From the NCBI GenBank assembly GCA_033675265.1, contig JAUJYZ010000497.1:124001-188000 (forward strand): DNA of 64,000 bases, in the 5' to 3' direction. The notes under the pieces are model-generated. The model ran no database searches. It saw only the letters and a program-made list of their open reading frames with translations, and had not been told where the DNA came from. The DNA comes from Actinostola sp. cb2023 (taxonomy: Eukaryota > Cnidaria > Anthozoa > Actiniaria > Actinostolidae). The position numbers were made by a program, and so were the translations under genes. The first letter of the stretch is position 1; every line of letters begins with the position of its first letter. Positions 37,701 to 46,974 of this stretch are shown piece after piece.

Positions 37701-40217
37701 CGCTCCATTCAAATGAACTTAAAAACATTTACATAAACATTTACAAAATCATCACGGCTACAGCACAACTACTAGCACAACAGCACCACTACCACCAACA
37801 AATAGCACAACCACTACCACCAACAACTATACAGAAACTATTATCATCAACAGCAGCACCACTCCCAACAAAACGCTCCATGCAAATAATCTTACAAACA
37901 TTTACAACATCATCACTGCCAACAGCACAACAACAGCACCACGAACACCAACAAAAGCACAACCATTACCACCAACAACTATACAGAAACTACCATCATC
38001 AACAGCAGCGCCACTCCCAACAAAACGCTCCATTCAAATGAACTTATAAACATTTACAAAATCATCATTACTGCTAACAGCACAACTACTAGCACAACAA
38101 CAGCACCACGAACACCAACAATAGCACAACCATTACCACCAACAACCATACAGAAACTACCATCATCAACAGCAGCACCACTCCCAACAAAACGCTCCAT
38201 TCAAATGAACTTATAAACATTTACAAAATCATCACGGCTACAGCACAACTACTAGCACAACAACAGCACCACGAACACCAACAATAGCACAACCACTACC
38301 ACCAACAACTATACAGAAACTATTATCATCAACAGCAGCACCACTCCCAACAAAACGCTCCATGCAAATAATCTTACAAACATTTACAACATCATCATTA
38401 CTGCTAACAGCACAACTACTAGCACAACAGCACCACGAACACCAACAATAGCACAACCATTACCACCAACAACTATACAGAAACTACCATCATCAACAGC
38501 AGCACCACTCCCAACAAAACGCTCCATTCAAATAATCTTACAAACATTTACAACATCATCATTACTGCTAACAGCACAACTACTAGCACAACAACAGCAC
38601 TACGAAGTGTTGGTGGTAATGGCTGTGCTATTGACCACCAACAACTATACAGAAACTACCATCATCAACAGCAGCACCACTCCCAAAAAAACGCTCCATT
38701 CAAATAATCTTACAAACATTTACAACATCATCATTACTGCTAACAGCACAACTACTAGCACAACAACAGCACCACGAACACCAACAATAGCACAACCATT
38801 ACCACCAACAACTATACAGAAACTACTATCATCAACAGCAGCGTCACTCCCCCCCCCCCCCCCAAAAAAAAAAAAAAACGCTCAAACATTTACAACATCA
38901 CTAGCACAATAGCACTACGAACACCAATAACAGAACAACCACTACCACCCACTAAACTTGCTCCAATGAGAAAATACTTAAACATTAAACAATATTCAGT
39001 GAAGGCACTTGTTTGAAATACATTTCATGCTGCTACTTTTAAGCAATTTTTGTCTGAAGTATCACTTAAATTTCCAATTCCTTATGTCATTGTCCTGGAC
39101 CAACTTATCACATACGACTAAATCTAGGTTTCCATTCAGATTAAAAAGTTAGCAAGACGCAATAATCCTGAATCCGATGGGGCCAGCAGTTGTCGAGTCA
39201 GCAACAGACAACGGAACTTAAAAAAGTCAAAAGATGGTAAAGGTAATTTGAAATTATATTTAGATTCAGATTTGTTTGATATTTATTGAAGTGTCGGCCC
39301 TGATTAGTGCGCCACTTGTGGTGTATATAAGAAGATTTTAGACACAGAAGCGTCAGGCCCGTTTTCATGGTGAAAAACGCATCTTGATGAAGGCCACTTT
39401 AAGTAGCAAAAAACTCCTGCAATTTATAGCTTAAAGTCAGACACACCAACAGCTTAGATAAACATTGCAGCCTGACTGCGATTTTTGAATTTTTGAAACG
39501 CATCTTGTATTGATGCTTCTCTAAGGGGACTGTAAGCAGATTTGTGTATCTTGAATCGCCAGTGCGCGGCCTTCTAAGCGAGAGGTGTCTGGTTCGATGA
39601 TCTCACATCCTTGTAATGTTTCGACTTCCCTCTACTCCGGCGTGCAGCTTTAAATACCCGTAAGACAGAGCACTGATGGATGGAGGGGGTAAAAAGGCGA
39701 ACCACCTGCCTCCTGGGAGAACAGTTTCGATTGAAGGGATTACGGATGTTTAATGAAATATCAGTACCTTTACCTTTTCCGACGGTGCAAAAAGTAGCAA
39801 GTTGCATTAAAACATACATTATGTGACTTAGAATGTTTCTTTGGTTTCAAAATAGGATCCAGTCCAAGAGAAAAACGAAGAGGAGACAACAGAGACCTAC
39901 TCGACCTCCCTCCAGCATTATCTCCGTCACATATACCAGTATCACATTCACCATATGGAATGCTTCAACCACAATACCAACAAAACATGCCCAACCACAT
40001 GGGCTCCATGATGCCTCCTGGCTACTCATATCAACCCCCTTTGAATCATATGGACACTACAGATATGTCAGTCGATCAGCGGTCAATGCAAGGAGCCTTG
40101 GATGACTGCATGATGCCTCAACACTACCCTACTGATATGACTGGGTATCCTCCTGCTACCAACCATAATGGTCAGAACCATCTCGAACTTATGCATGATA
40201 TGATCAATTCATTTTAA
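14860..40217 (+). CDS. LMX1: LMX1-class LIM-homeodomain transcription factor (7 exons)
   Basis: Nuclear DNA-binding regulator of the LIM-homeobox family, LMX1 class; in other animals these act in neuronal and appendage patterning. Joined exons are 14860-14899, 14993-15200, 26817-27088, 33576-33784, 36974-37051, 39140-39242 and 39856-40217. They sum to 1272 nt, giving 423 residues plus TAA. LIM1 spans about residues 30-81 and LIM2 about 89-141, each with the C-x2-C-x17-H-x2-C-x2-C-x2-C pattern. An acidic Asp/Glu/Ser stretch precedes a homeodomain at about 215-274. The recognition helix reads [12 protein letters not shown] with Gln50 and Asn51, and the KPCRKVRE and KKLARR segments are typical of LMX1. 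The tail is rich in Met, Pro, Tyr, Gln and His. All intron phases agree, which strongly supports the model. Intron 2 is 11.6 kb and introns 3-5 are loaded with tandem repeats and MITEs. The LMX1 assignment is from remembered family motifs, not a database search. The start exon is the weakest part. Confidence 0.93.
14993..15200 (+). CDS. LMX1: LMX1 exon 2, first LIM domain
   Basis: The acceptor is a pyrimidine-rich stretch ending in CATAG at 14992 and the donor is GTAAGT at 15201. The exon encodes a complete LIM domain: CTGC, then 17 residues, then HESC, CCIC and the closing CRND. It finishes in DYEK, where the Lys codon is completed by the first base of exon 3. An in-frame TAG at 14971-14973 lies upstream with no ATG before the exon, so coding must be spliced in or must start at 15031. 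Confidence 0.93.
23884..23926. repeat. G43 homopolymer
   Basis: Forty-three consecutive G. Length may be inexact in the assembly. On RNA from the plus strand it could form G-quadruplexes. Confidence 0.9.
25417..25850. repeat. AAT microsatellite cluster with GCGCTTTACA-type core
   Basis: Three long AAT/ATT arrays (about 25428-25507, 25510-25560, 25697-25790). The last is followed by CTATAGTGCTATTTC and TAGCGCTTTACAA. The same array-plus-core layout recurs at 33800-33892, 34516-34665 and 57521-57595, and more weakly at 22370-22450, suggesting a dispersed element with an AAT-rich end. Confidence 0.75.
26016..26066. repeat. G-rich duplicated segment
   Basis: The phrase GATTTTGATAGGGGG occurs twice, separated by a G run, then GGGAGGGGGGTGGG. 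Many G tracts of three or more give quadruplex potential on the sense strand of LMX1 intron 2. Confidence 0.7.
26546..26720. mobile_element. foldback MITE, CAGTTGAAC ends, TA target
   Basis: CAGTTGAAC at 26548 and GTTCAACTG ending at 26718 are flanked by TA on both sides. Internally AAGCGACCAC repeats in both orientations. CAGTTGAAC ends with a TA duplication resemble pogo/Tigger-type elements. It sits 96 bp before LMX1 exon 3. Confidence 0.75.
26817..27088 (+). CDS. LMX1: LMX1 exon 3, second LIM domain and linker
   Basis: The acceptor TTCTTGCAG ends at 26816 and the first base completes the Lys of DYEK. The exon encodes VFGTKCSGC, 17 residues, HLQC, CAMC and CKLDY, a full second LIM domain. 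A polar Asn/Gln/Arg-rich linker follows. The donor GTAAGT at 27089 leaves one base (A). Two more consensus donors follow at 27101 and 27113. A small CAG..CTG foldback MITE lies less than 100 bp upstream of this exon. Confidence 0.95.
27190..27640. repeat. about 80-bp minisatellite, about 6 units
   Basis: Units start at TTACTTTTCTGGAAAAGCTC-like sequence near 27208, 27288, 27363, 27447, 27528 and 27609. Spacing is 75-84 bp, and the last two units are nearly identical. It lies 100 bp after LMX1 exon 3. It creates spurious open frames on the plus strand. Confidence 0.85.
27983..28331. mobile_element. foldback MITE family B, copy 1 (LMX1 intron 3)
   Basis: The ends read TTGGCCATTACAAAAACGAG and CTGCTCTTTTTTGCAGTGGCCAA, with inner arms GGGACTGGGA / TCCCAGTCCC. 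An inverted copy of the same sequence lies at 48615-49038 in the stomatin gene. Confidence 0.8.
28541..28849. mobile_element. foldback MITE family A, copy 1 (LMX1 intron 3)
   Basis: Terminal repeats TAGACCTTTTTACC and GGTAAAAAGGTCTA with GGCGGCCAT / ATGGCCGCC arms. A second copy in the opposite orientation is at 33895-34216, on the other side of LMX1 exon 4. Confidence 0.85.
29983..30543. mobile_element. 561-bp foldback element, TTAA target
   Basis: Arms AGTGCTACTTAGACGAAAAT and its complement at the right end extend inward for over 200 bp with mismatches. TTAA flanks both sides (29979-29982, 30544-30547), as for piggyBac-like elements. The right TTAA abuts the next element. Confidence 0.75.
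30547..30947. mobile_element. foldback MITE whose interior is a 52-bp minisatellite
   Basis: Ends AGCCGAATCTACA and TGTAGATGCGGCT are flanked by TTA (30544-30546, 30948-30950). Inside, six units at exactly 52-bp spacing (CGCCAA at 30641, 30693, 30745, 30797, 30849, 30901) each contain the arm sequence GAAAACTTGCTCGTGTAGAC. The reverse-strand open frames here are repeat artefacts. Confidence 0.85.
31598..31790. repeat. 56-bp minisatellite, about 3.4 units
   Basis: CGCAAGCCACAA recurs at 31598, 31653, 31709 and 31765, each unit containing AAGATTAAGAATTTGTCAC and AACGGGCCGACGCAAGCAT. Confidence 0.85.
31846..32245. mobile_element. 400-bp foldback MITE, TAA target
   Basis: Ends TCAGGGTTCACAC and GTGTGAACCCTGA are flanked by TAA on both sides (31843-31845, 32246-32248). 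CATGACTTTTCCATG repeats lie inside. The TAA duplication fits PIF/Harbinger-like elements. It is nested in the element at 31302-32297. Confidence 0.8.
32520..32600 (-). repeat. tRNA-like B-box fragment
   Basis: The minus strand carries GGGTTCGAATCCC preceded by GGGTCGTG, a perfect RNA polymerase III B box. No clear A box or cloverleaf is visible, so it is probably a SINE or tRNA pseudogene remnant. Confidence 0.4.
32628..33430. repeat. 118-bp minisatellite of hairpin units, about 7 copies
   Basis: GTGTTCACTACTCAACATTG recurs near 32628, 32800, 32920, 33039, 33157, 33272 and 33389. Each unit has a G-rich arm (GTGGGGGAGGGGGGTTG) and a matching C-rich arm (CAACCCCCTTCCCCCC), plus CAACATTG / CAATGTTG. 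The array ends about 145 bp before LMX1 exon 4. Confidence 0.88.
33576..33784 (+). CDS. LMX1: LMX1 exon 4, acidic linker and N-terminal homeodomain
   Basis: The acceptor TTTCTAG ends at 33575 and the donor GTATGT starts at 33785. With the carried-over A the exon opens with an Asn codon. It then encodes a Ser/Asp/Glu-rich linker ([15 protein letters not shown]) and the start of the homeodomain ([14 protein letters not shown] onward), stopping at KPCRK. The linker length and the [11 protein letters not shown] motif match LMX1 proteins. The exon is 209 nt, so skipping it would shift the frame. Confidence 0.95.
33800..33892. repeat. ATT array with AAGCGCTA core
   Basis: ATT repeats flank TTGTAAAGCGCTATTGG and AAATAGCGCTATATAA. 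This matches the element seen at 25697-25850 in the other orientation. It starts 16 bp after LMX1 exon 4. Confidence 0.7.
33895..34216. mobile_element. foldback MITE family A, copy 2 (LMX1 intron 4)
   Basis: TAGACCTTTTTACCGATCGG to ATCGGTAAAAAGGTCTA. The interior is the reverse complement of 28541-28849, including GGGTCATTTGCACCCTGGGC and CCAAAACAATAGAATCC. Confidence 0.85.
34309..34714. repeat. ATCC/ATCT tetranucleotide array interrupted by GCGC element
   Basis: CATC and TATC repeats fill 34309-34513 and resume at 34680-34714. Between them lies AATAATAAATCGG, TATATAGCGC, AATGCGCTTTACAA and TTTTTCGGGCTGCATATGAA. This is the same family as the AAT-core elements, apparently inserted in the array. 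Confidence 0.85.
35782..35919. mobile_element. 138-bp GC-rich foldback MITE
   Basis: Ends TAGAGCAGATTTCGTATGAC and its complement ending CTGCTCTA. The centre is unusually GC-rich (CACGGCGCGGCGCGG). Probable TA target. Confidence 0.75.
36554..36625 (-). repeat. tRNA-derived SINE head
   Basis: On the minus strand GCCTCGG and TCGAGGC pair as a seven-base acceptor stem. The D arm GCTC..GAGC, A box (TAGCTCAGTGGGTAGAGC) and B box (GATTCGAATCC) are intact. The anticodon stem is mismatched and no long variable arm accompanies the UGA anticodon position, so it is unlikely to be a functional tRNA-Ser. The following body makes it a tRNA-type SINE. The plus-strand translation [20 protein letters not shown] is the familiar artefact of such elements. 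Confidence 0.75.
36974..37051 (+). CDS. LMX1: LMX1 exon 5, homeodomain recognition helix
   Basis: A 78-nt exon of 26 whole codons between TTATCAG and GGTACAG. It encodes [15 protein letters not shown] and then [11 protein letters not shown]. Trp48, Phe49, Gln50 and Asn51 of the homeodomain are all present. The donor GTACAG is not a strong consensus. A better-looking GTAAGT occurs 19 nt downstream, but using it would break the IKKLARR junction with exon 6. Confidence 0.96.
37225..38940. repeat. about 165-bp CA-rich, G-poor tandem array filling LMX1 intron 5
   Basis: CACTCCCAACAAAACGCTCC recurs near 37422, 37561, 37689, 37860, 38012, 38180, 38342, 38508, 38680 and 38845 (spacing 128-172 bp). 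Units contain CAGCACAACTACTAGCACAA, CCATTACCACCAACAAC and TATACAGAAACTACCATC. The plus strand is almost devoid of G. A C15A15 run is at 38849-38878. Open frames on either strand are low-complexity artefacts. Confidence 0.9.
38607..38633 (-). repeat. 27-bp micro-inversion inside the 165-bp array
   Basis: GTGTTGGTGGTAATGGCTG continuing to TGCTATTG is the reverse complement of the AATAGCACAACCATTACC segment present in other units. It replaces the expected forward segment. Confidence 0.8.
39140..39242 (+). CDS. LMX1: LMX1 exon 6, end of homeodomain
   Basis: The acceptor TTCCATTCAG ends at 39139. The exon begins IKKLARRNN, the expected C-terminal end of an LMX1 homeodomain, then a Ser/Arg/Lys-rich stretch. 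Two donors are possible, GTAATT at 39243 or GTAAAG at 39237. They differ by two codons and both leave a single G, so both keep the frame. Confidence 0.87.
39856..40217 (+). CDS. LMX1: LMX1 exon 7, C-terminal tail and stop
   Basis: The acceptor TTTCAAAATAG ends at 39855. The reading frame set by the carried-over G runs to TAA at 40215-40217. The tail has a basic start (REKRRGDNR), a Pro/Ser-rich part ([11 protein letters not shown]), a Met/Gln/Tyr/Pro-rich centre and ends MHDMINSF. This low-complexity composition is usual for LMX1 C-termini. A TTA-flanked MITE begins 30 bp after the stop. Confidence 0.92.
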
Positions 40218-40246
40218 CTAGAAGTGTTATCAATTTATGTCTGTTA

Positions 40247-40417
40247 AGCCTGGTCCTCACTAGCGACACAAGCACAAGCACAAGCACAAGCAACATACGC
40301 AGACTCAGTAATGCATTGCTCATTAACGGTGCTTGTCTTTTCTCACACCTATTGCATAAATGGTGTCCTGAGTCTGCGTATGTGGCTTATGCTTATGTCG
40401 CTAGTGAGGACCAGGCT
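40247..40417. mobile_element. 171-bp foldback MITE just after LMX1 stop
   Basis: AGCCTGGTCCTCACTAGCGA and TCGCTAGTGAGGACCAGGCT are flanked by TTA (40244-40246, 40418-40420). ACAAGC repeats sit in the left arm. It starts 30 bp after the stop codon and would lie in the 3' UTR. Confidence 0.85.
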
Positions 40418-40580
40418 TTAGCTGTGTTATAGGAGTATACTTGGCTTGTTTATAACCGTCAGTCAAATATCAAAGAACTTGATCATTTATAAACTATACT
40501 AAGCTCTATACTATAAAGCATCACCCCTTGAGAAAGGGATCTTGACCATTGTAAAACTTTAAATTCTTATAAACATTATA

Positions 40581-40740
40581 CACCGAATCGAAATATGGCG
40601 TCCAATTTGAACTGCCATTGTTCTTTGACTGACTAACCTCGTGTTCACGTGGAAACACAAAAGCATTTTCACATGAATGAGAGGTTGGTCAGTCCAGAAC
40701 AATAGTTATTCAAATTGGCCGCCATATTTCGATTCGGTGT
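40581..40740. mobile_element. foldback MITE family C, copy 1
   Basis: Ends CACCGAATCGAAATATGG and CCATATTTCGATTCGGTG are flanked by TA. Inner arms are GACTGACTAACCTC / GAGGTTGGTCAGTC. A near-identical copy lies at 55249-55410. Confidence 0.85.
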
Positions 40741-42660
40741 ATTGGTCACATTTGTTGAAAGAGTGACTAGGGCTATCTGTCATAAGAAATGGATAAATTC
40801 ATTGGATCCACTACTAAGTAAAGGCAGATTAATCTGACTGATAGTGCTATCCAATCTTAAACAACTGGGGTCTGATGGTCTTCTCACTGTACACCATACT
40901 CAACAATTTTTTTAAAAGTTCTACTGAAGTGTAGAATGTGGAGTGCCGATTCATTGCTAATGACTGCTGTGTCATGTTAAGCATGCTTTATTAATGAAAC
41001 CTAATGTTAATACTACTCTGATCTGGAATAACGTGCAGTACTTGCAAATATATTCGTGTAAATCGATGCATTACGCAGTAAACAATATACTTACAGTCCC
41101 CTTAGAGAAGCACCACCAAACTATATCTTCTAAGGACTGATAATTAACACCAACTATAAATTTCAATACTTCTTCGATTCTTATTATATAATGGCAGTAT
41201 ATAACAACACCCAACACCCAACACAATTCACTGTAAATTTCACACGAGTGCCGCAAATTGTATCAGAAGAAAAGCTAGGCATGTTAATTGCTATTTTCAA
41301 CCTTTCATCACAGGTCACTAACAGACAAAGGAACGTGTATATAGACAGATCAAGTACAGACTTCAATGAAGGGTTGACAATAGGCAAGAAGGTTTAAACA
41401 ACTGGTTTTAATGATGGTTTCTCACAGACATAATATATATACTTATTGCCTCTTTTTGTTTCAAATTTGAGAAACTTTGAAATCAATGAGTGCTATCTAT
41501 CTCATCAGTCACACTTTCCTTTCTTACTTTCAAATGAACTTAGTTTAATAAAACCTTAAACCTAAGAGTTTATGATTTTTAGGTTAAATTGTAGACATTG
41601 TCGAATTCCTTAATTGTACTTAGTAAACTCTATTGAAGGAAGCTAAGTATACTTCTTATAACATACACGACAGGCATGTTTAGATGTGTAAAATATGGTC
41701 TTACTGCTTAAATAACTAATAACAATGGTGTAATACATGTATATGTGTATACAACAAAAAGACTTATGTATGAAGCTCCTCCTGCAGTTATTTTTGGATG
41801 CAGTCGCACATTCCCAAATACTGGAATACTTAGAAAGCTACTACAAATCACTGTGTGAGACTGGCCACTACTAAAAAATTAGTTGCTCAAGAGTCAAATA
41901 ATCTTGGCCTACAACCAAGACAGTATATCTTGGCAAAAGGGGTTCTCAGACTCGAACAAAAAAAAAACTCTTTTACATCTCAGTGGAGAAGCAAAGTTCA
42001 GAGAAACACAGCTATTATCAAGGTATTGATAATTATTATTATAATTAATAATGATTATTTTGACTCTTGAGCAAAAGGCTTCCAGTCAAAAAAAAGTTCA
42101 CAAAGTGGACGAGAAATGCACAATGCAGAGTTGCTACATGTATCTGGAACCAACTGCTATATGGATAGCTTACCGTAACTCTTTGTGAAAAACTGTAAAC
42201 ATGTTCATACCACTGTGCAATATTATTGCTACACAACTCCCAACACATATAGAAACTGACTCGGAAACAAATAATAGAGACTATATATGGCTACTACTGA
42301 GTACTACTCATACAACCAAATCAAAAATTAAAGAATTCAGGTACATGTAAGTTATTAGAAATTCTTGGCCATTCGAAATTATACAATATGAAGACATTTG
42401 ACCAAACCGTGTAAATGATATCCAAGTTTTTTTCTTTTAAATTGTCATTACAAATATTTCAATTCTAAACCTTAAACCTTTAAAAATATTTTAAATATAT
42501 ATCACAAACCAAGAGTTTGAGATGTCCAATGTGTGTAAATTTTAGTATGTTATAAAGATGTATTTATAAAAACAATACTGACAGTGTTTGTATGAAAATC
42601 ACAACAATGTCATATACAAATGTATCCATCATTGTTAAATAAACTGAAACTCTAAACTCC

Positions 42661-42846
42661 TTCAGCGAGCCAGTTTTCACTAGTGATCGATGCAAGCATC
42701 AGCACAAGAGACATTAATACACTTCGATAGGATCAATTTCTCACCCCTCTTCTTGTGCATGCGCTCATGTGTATGCTATATGCCAGGCCGCTGTTTTCAC
42801 ATGACTCGAGTTCTTATGCTTGCATCGCTAGTGAAAACCAGGTTGA
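42661..42846. mobile_element. foldback MITE related to 40247-40417
   Basis: AGCCAGTTTTCACTAGTGA with GATGCAAGCAT pairs with TGCTTGCATCGCTAGTGAAA and ACCAGG. The termini resemble the CCTGG..CACTAGCGA..AAGC ends at 40247. Confidence 0.7.
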
Positions 42847-42849
42847 ACA

Positions 42850-44900
42850 AGCAGTCCTCAGTAGAAAAGCTTAGATAGAATATTATGACAATTATATTCA
42901 ATACAATATAGTGAAATAGCATTTTCAAGAAATGTCTTATTTTACCAATTTTTTTTGAGCTGCATGGCTGATTTGTAGGAGTGTCAATCAGCACTGCAGA
43001 GTATCAACAATTCAAACACGACAGACTTTTACCAAAGAAACAATGACAGTATGTCAATGTACATATTCTCATCCAAAAATGCTATTTCTGAGTCTTATTA
43101 GAATTCAGTGGAATTCCAGTATTCAAATGTAAAACAAATTAAGTTATGAATTTATCAGTGAAAAAGTAAAATATGCGCTTCACAAATCACATGTATAGTG
43201 AGAACTGTATTATTATTTTATTTATATTTTGCTGTTAAATACGTACTGCCCCCTTGAATTTTGGGCTATGTATTGTACGGCCCTGCTAGTGCCCGCATAT
43301 TTTGCCCGGTTGGATTAGTTGAGTACCGGTCTATATTATGCGGGAGGTTCGTGGTTCGAGTCCCTGCCGGACCATTGCTCAGGGTCTTAAACTCCACACT
43401 CCATTAGATTGCAATGGAGGGACGTAAAAGAACCCACACCACTGTTCGAATAAGAGTAGGGCACGGAGTTCCCGGTGTGTGTGGCCTGACCTACCATAAC
43501 GGAGGGGAGTATAAAAGTTCTGTTTTATTTGATTGTGTGTGCGAATTCATTAGATTAGATCTTAGCTTTGAAGCGGATGGAAAGCATAAATTACATTACA
43601 CAGTACCTGTTTCTACTTGAATACGTCGTTTAAACGCCTTATTTACGGTGAATACCGTCTTCTTCTACCATCACGACGAGTTCGCACCTAAACGCAGTTT
43701 GGCGGGAAAACAGAATGGAGATGCGCGCGCGCGTCAGGCAAACAAACCACAGGAAGCCCAAACATAGACTTTTCTCGGGATTGAGAGGGTAAAAAACAAT
43801 GGAAAAAGAAGAGTTTGATCGCGAAAAAGCGGCTGTATTCGCAGGCTAGGTAGTTACCGATGAACCGATTTTCCTGGCGAACATAATCTGTATCACTGAC
43901 CTGATTGGCACACAAGATTGCCTTTCTACACAAGAAATATTAATGAGAAAATGAGGTTCAGGGCGCAGATTTTTATAGCTTGGGTGAAAGCTTGGGTACA
44001 TACATATTTTTTGGGGTCAGTGGTTCTTTTACATCCCTCTAAATTAATCATAACGTAGGGTTGAGACAGGTGGGACCGTCATTTTACATGGTCATCGACA
44101 GTGGAGTTCCCGTTATTTTTCGAGGCTGAAACTTACACTGCACTTATTTTAAAAAGCCGTGCTGGAGCCGCTAAAAAGTAGTATTAAATGCAGTAAATAC
44201 AGGCACTGATAGCACTACCGGGGTTTGTTTACGTCCGTGTAGCCTGTAGGGTCGAGCCGATCCACTTGAAGGTCTAACCATTTGCTGAAGGAAACGAAGG
44301 CAACACCTTCTCAATTATTTAAGACCCACGACCTCCCACAACCTCCTGCTCAACCAACTTAGCCAACCATTGAAGATTATGCGGACAGACAAAACAGTAG
44401 CCTCCTATATACGCAGACGTCCTGGGCGTGGTAAATCGCGCGAGCACTGCTCGAGGAACGTTCCATGATCAACTACAGAAACAACAGCCAAATAGGCTAC
44501 TTACATTTTTATGAGTTTATTTGTTCTATTGGTAACATCGAATGATAATATTTTTGTTACTAGTTTTGCTGACATGAAAATAACAAGTGAAGAAATACAC
44601 AAGAGTTGCGGTTACACAAGTGACTGGAAGGACTGGAAGTAGTATTTCTTCAACTGTAATATGTCTGCCCCTAGTCTAACTATTTTAAGACACTTGCGAT
44701 CTTAGTTTAACGTAGTCATTTTTTCGAAAGTTTCTTCTTTCTTTTCGTCTCCCTTCCTTCCCATCTTTTTACTTTGCTTTCGTGTACTTCTAACGTAATT
44801 TTTACATGGAAATTCAATTTCCTCTACCAGGCATCCATTTTTCTCGTGTTGGTCATTGTCCGTTGTTGTAATGATTTGTTATTTAAAGTGCTTATCACCC
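42850..44900. other. intergenic DNA between LMX1 and stomatin
   Basis: Apart from the SINE fragment near 43300-43440 I see no recognisable gene or element. A short GCGCGCGCG run lies near 43725. Confidence 0.5.
43300..43440 (+). repeat. tRNA-derived SINE fragment
   Basis: An A-box-like TTAGTTGAGTACCGG (43315 onward) and a B-box GGTTCGAGTCCC at 43352-43363, then GCCGGACC. The downstream GAGGGACGTAAAAGAACCCA reappears inverted near 44023-44040, suggesting a larger element or a second fragment. Confidence 0.55.
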
Positions 44901-45306
44901 CTATGAGATTGTTTTAAAAATCTATTCAATATATGCTGAATAGTTGGTGGGTTCAGTATTTTGTGATTCGAACCTTGCGTTTATGAGGTTTACAATTTCA
45001 ATATGCAAATTTGATGACGTCTACTAAGGAATTTGCCAGAACTTATTTAGACTTTTTCAAGAAAAACTTTTATTTTTTGAAATGGGCAAAAAGTTATAAA
45101 ATCATATATAAAGACTGAAAATATTCTGTAAGTTTTCAAATGTCAATAATCAGCACAAAGGCGTTTTTGTATAATAAATGATTCCTTAGTAGACGTCATC
45201 AAATCAAACCTCTATAACTCATAAACGCAAGGTCGTTCGAATCACAAAATACTGAACCCACCAACTATTCAGCATATTTTGAATGGATTTTTAAAACAAT
45301 CTCATA
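44901..45306. mobile_element. 406-bp foldback element, family D copy 1
   Basis: CTATGAGATTGTTTTAAAAA and its complement ending CTCATAG, with long arms including GAATAGTTGGTGGGTTCAGT and GATGACGTCTACTAAGGAAT. A truncated copy is at 52412-52630. Confidence 0.85.
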
Positions 45307-45460
45307 GTTGCACTATAAAGGTTGATTCTTATGTATCTCGATCGAAGTACATCTACAACGTGCATGCCATCATGAAAGATAAAACACTTTTAAATAACAC
45401 CTTTTATTGCAAGTTTTACTTTGCCAATGAAGTAGAAATTAGTATAGGTAATCATGCCGG

Positions 45461-45571
45461 TTTCGAGTTCAATTTGGAAATAATTTGCACGAGTGTTTTT
45501 TTCAAAGAGTATCAAAATTGCCCGTATGAACAACACACGAGTGCAAATTATTCCAAATTGAACGAGAAATC
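45461..45571. mobile_element. foldback around AATTTGCACGAGTG
   Basis: TTTCGAGTTCAATTTGGAAA and AATTTGCACGAGTG are mirrored by CGAGTGCAAATTATTCCAAA and TTGAACGAGAAA. It is followed by CCAATCAGAATCGAG. Confidence 0.65.
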
Positions 45572-45963
45572 GTATGATTTCAACTGCACTGCTCTTTAGC
45601 CAATCAGAATCGAGAATTTCTTTCATGAATATTATTCTTAGAGATCTCACAGAAGTGAAAATTCTTGTCAGTTTATAGAAAAACAGTTTTCGATCAGTGT
45701 CCTGAAGACCTCCGCCCTAAAATCATGTAAATAACAAGAGACAAATGACCAAACACAGCGGACCAAACGCGCCCTTCATAAATTACGTATTTCACGAACA
45801 CTACTACATTGTATATAATTTTCTAACGTACATAGTTCTATATATATATTATATTTTATGATCAATAAATTTTGACATAAACATTGATACAATGCTAATC
45901 TATTCTCAAATTAAAATAATTATTAATTATTATTAATTATTATTACAAACAAGATTCACGGTC

Positions 45964-46207
45964 CAGGGACCCATTTCTCGAAAGCCTCGTAAACTTTTCG
46001 GGCCCGAGAAGACATCCCAGAAATCTGAGACACTTACTCTGGTTTACTCTACAAAGCTGTTCTTTAGACATGTTTTTAATATGAACAAACTTTCCCTTCA
46101 TGCAAAGTTTCATGTCTGTAAACTACTTTGTTTTGAAGATATGGATTTTTAAAGAAACCCTTTTCGGACCCGATAAGCTTTAGGGGCTTTCGAGAAACGG
46201 GCCCCTG
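45964..46207. mobile_element. 244-bp MITE with CAGGGRCCC ends
   Basis: CAGGGACCCATTTCTCGAAA at the left and TTTCGAGAAACGGGCCCCTG at the right form imperfect terminal repeats. Internal arms TTTTCGGGCCCGAGAAG / TTTTCGGACCCGATAAG are present. Confidence 0.75.
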
Positions 46208-46355
46208 GTTCCTGAAAGGCAGATAAACGCTTATCCAGGATTAGATCTCTAGAAAACCATTCATTTTAACCGTGGATTTAGAGTCTTTTAGACTACAGTA
46301 GCTGCTCTCTCGACCTAATCTATGTTTGTGCGTGATGTTTTGTTATACATGTATA

Positions 46356-46623
46356 CACCAAATTGAAGAATCGTTGTCAGGTTCAAAATCATAGAACATA
46401 GAAGCTGAGACCGAAATAGCTTATGGCAAATATGTTAATTAGATGCAAGCAAGAGAAAATGAGGTCATTTTCTCTTGATGCAAGATATGCATTTTTGTAT
46501 TCTGATTGCAAAACAGGTAACATAGTCAACATGCATCTAATTGACATATTTGCCATAAGCTATTTCGGTCTCAGCTTCTATGTTCAATGATTTTGAACCC
46601 GACAACGATTCTTCAATTTGGTG
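46356..46623. mobile_element. 268-bp foldback MITE, TA target
   Basis: CACCAAATTGAAGAATCGTT and AACGATTCTTCAATTTGGTG are flanked by TA. Long inner arms include GAAGCTGAGACCGAAATAGC and GCTTATGGCAAATATG. A divergent relative is at 55410-55697. Confidence 0.85.
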
Positions 46624-46974
46624 TATGGTTTGTTTGTTTGTTTGTCTTTGAAAGCAAATGATTTCCCCTAGATTGAAAAACAAATCAAAATAAAATTCAA
46701 ATGGAAGCATACGGTATGTATTTGTTCTGTCTGGACACAGGGCTCAGCATGGCCGCCCAGCCTTCACTGAATACTCCTACCTATTAATAAATAATTTTCT
46801 GAAACGGAAATTATATTCCAAGATGAAATATAACTATGGTTGAATTTGTTCAAAACTGAGGCACACAAAACATAATTTTTGTACAAAGCCCATAAATCAT
46901 CCTTGCTCACATGTAACCTAACTTGCTTGAAGGTTAGGCCTTGTCTGAAAGTAAACTAAAAAAATCTTCTTTAT

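Larger units (their letters stand above)
40218..42643 (+). other. probable LMX1 3' UTR / downstream region
   Basis: A/T-rich, non-coding. AATAAA signals occur at 41547-41552 and 42638-42643 on the plus strand; either could end the LMX1 message, but there is no transcript evidence. Two MITEs lie in the first 530 bp. Confidence 0.35.
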
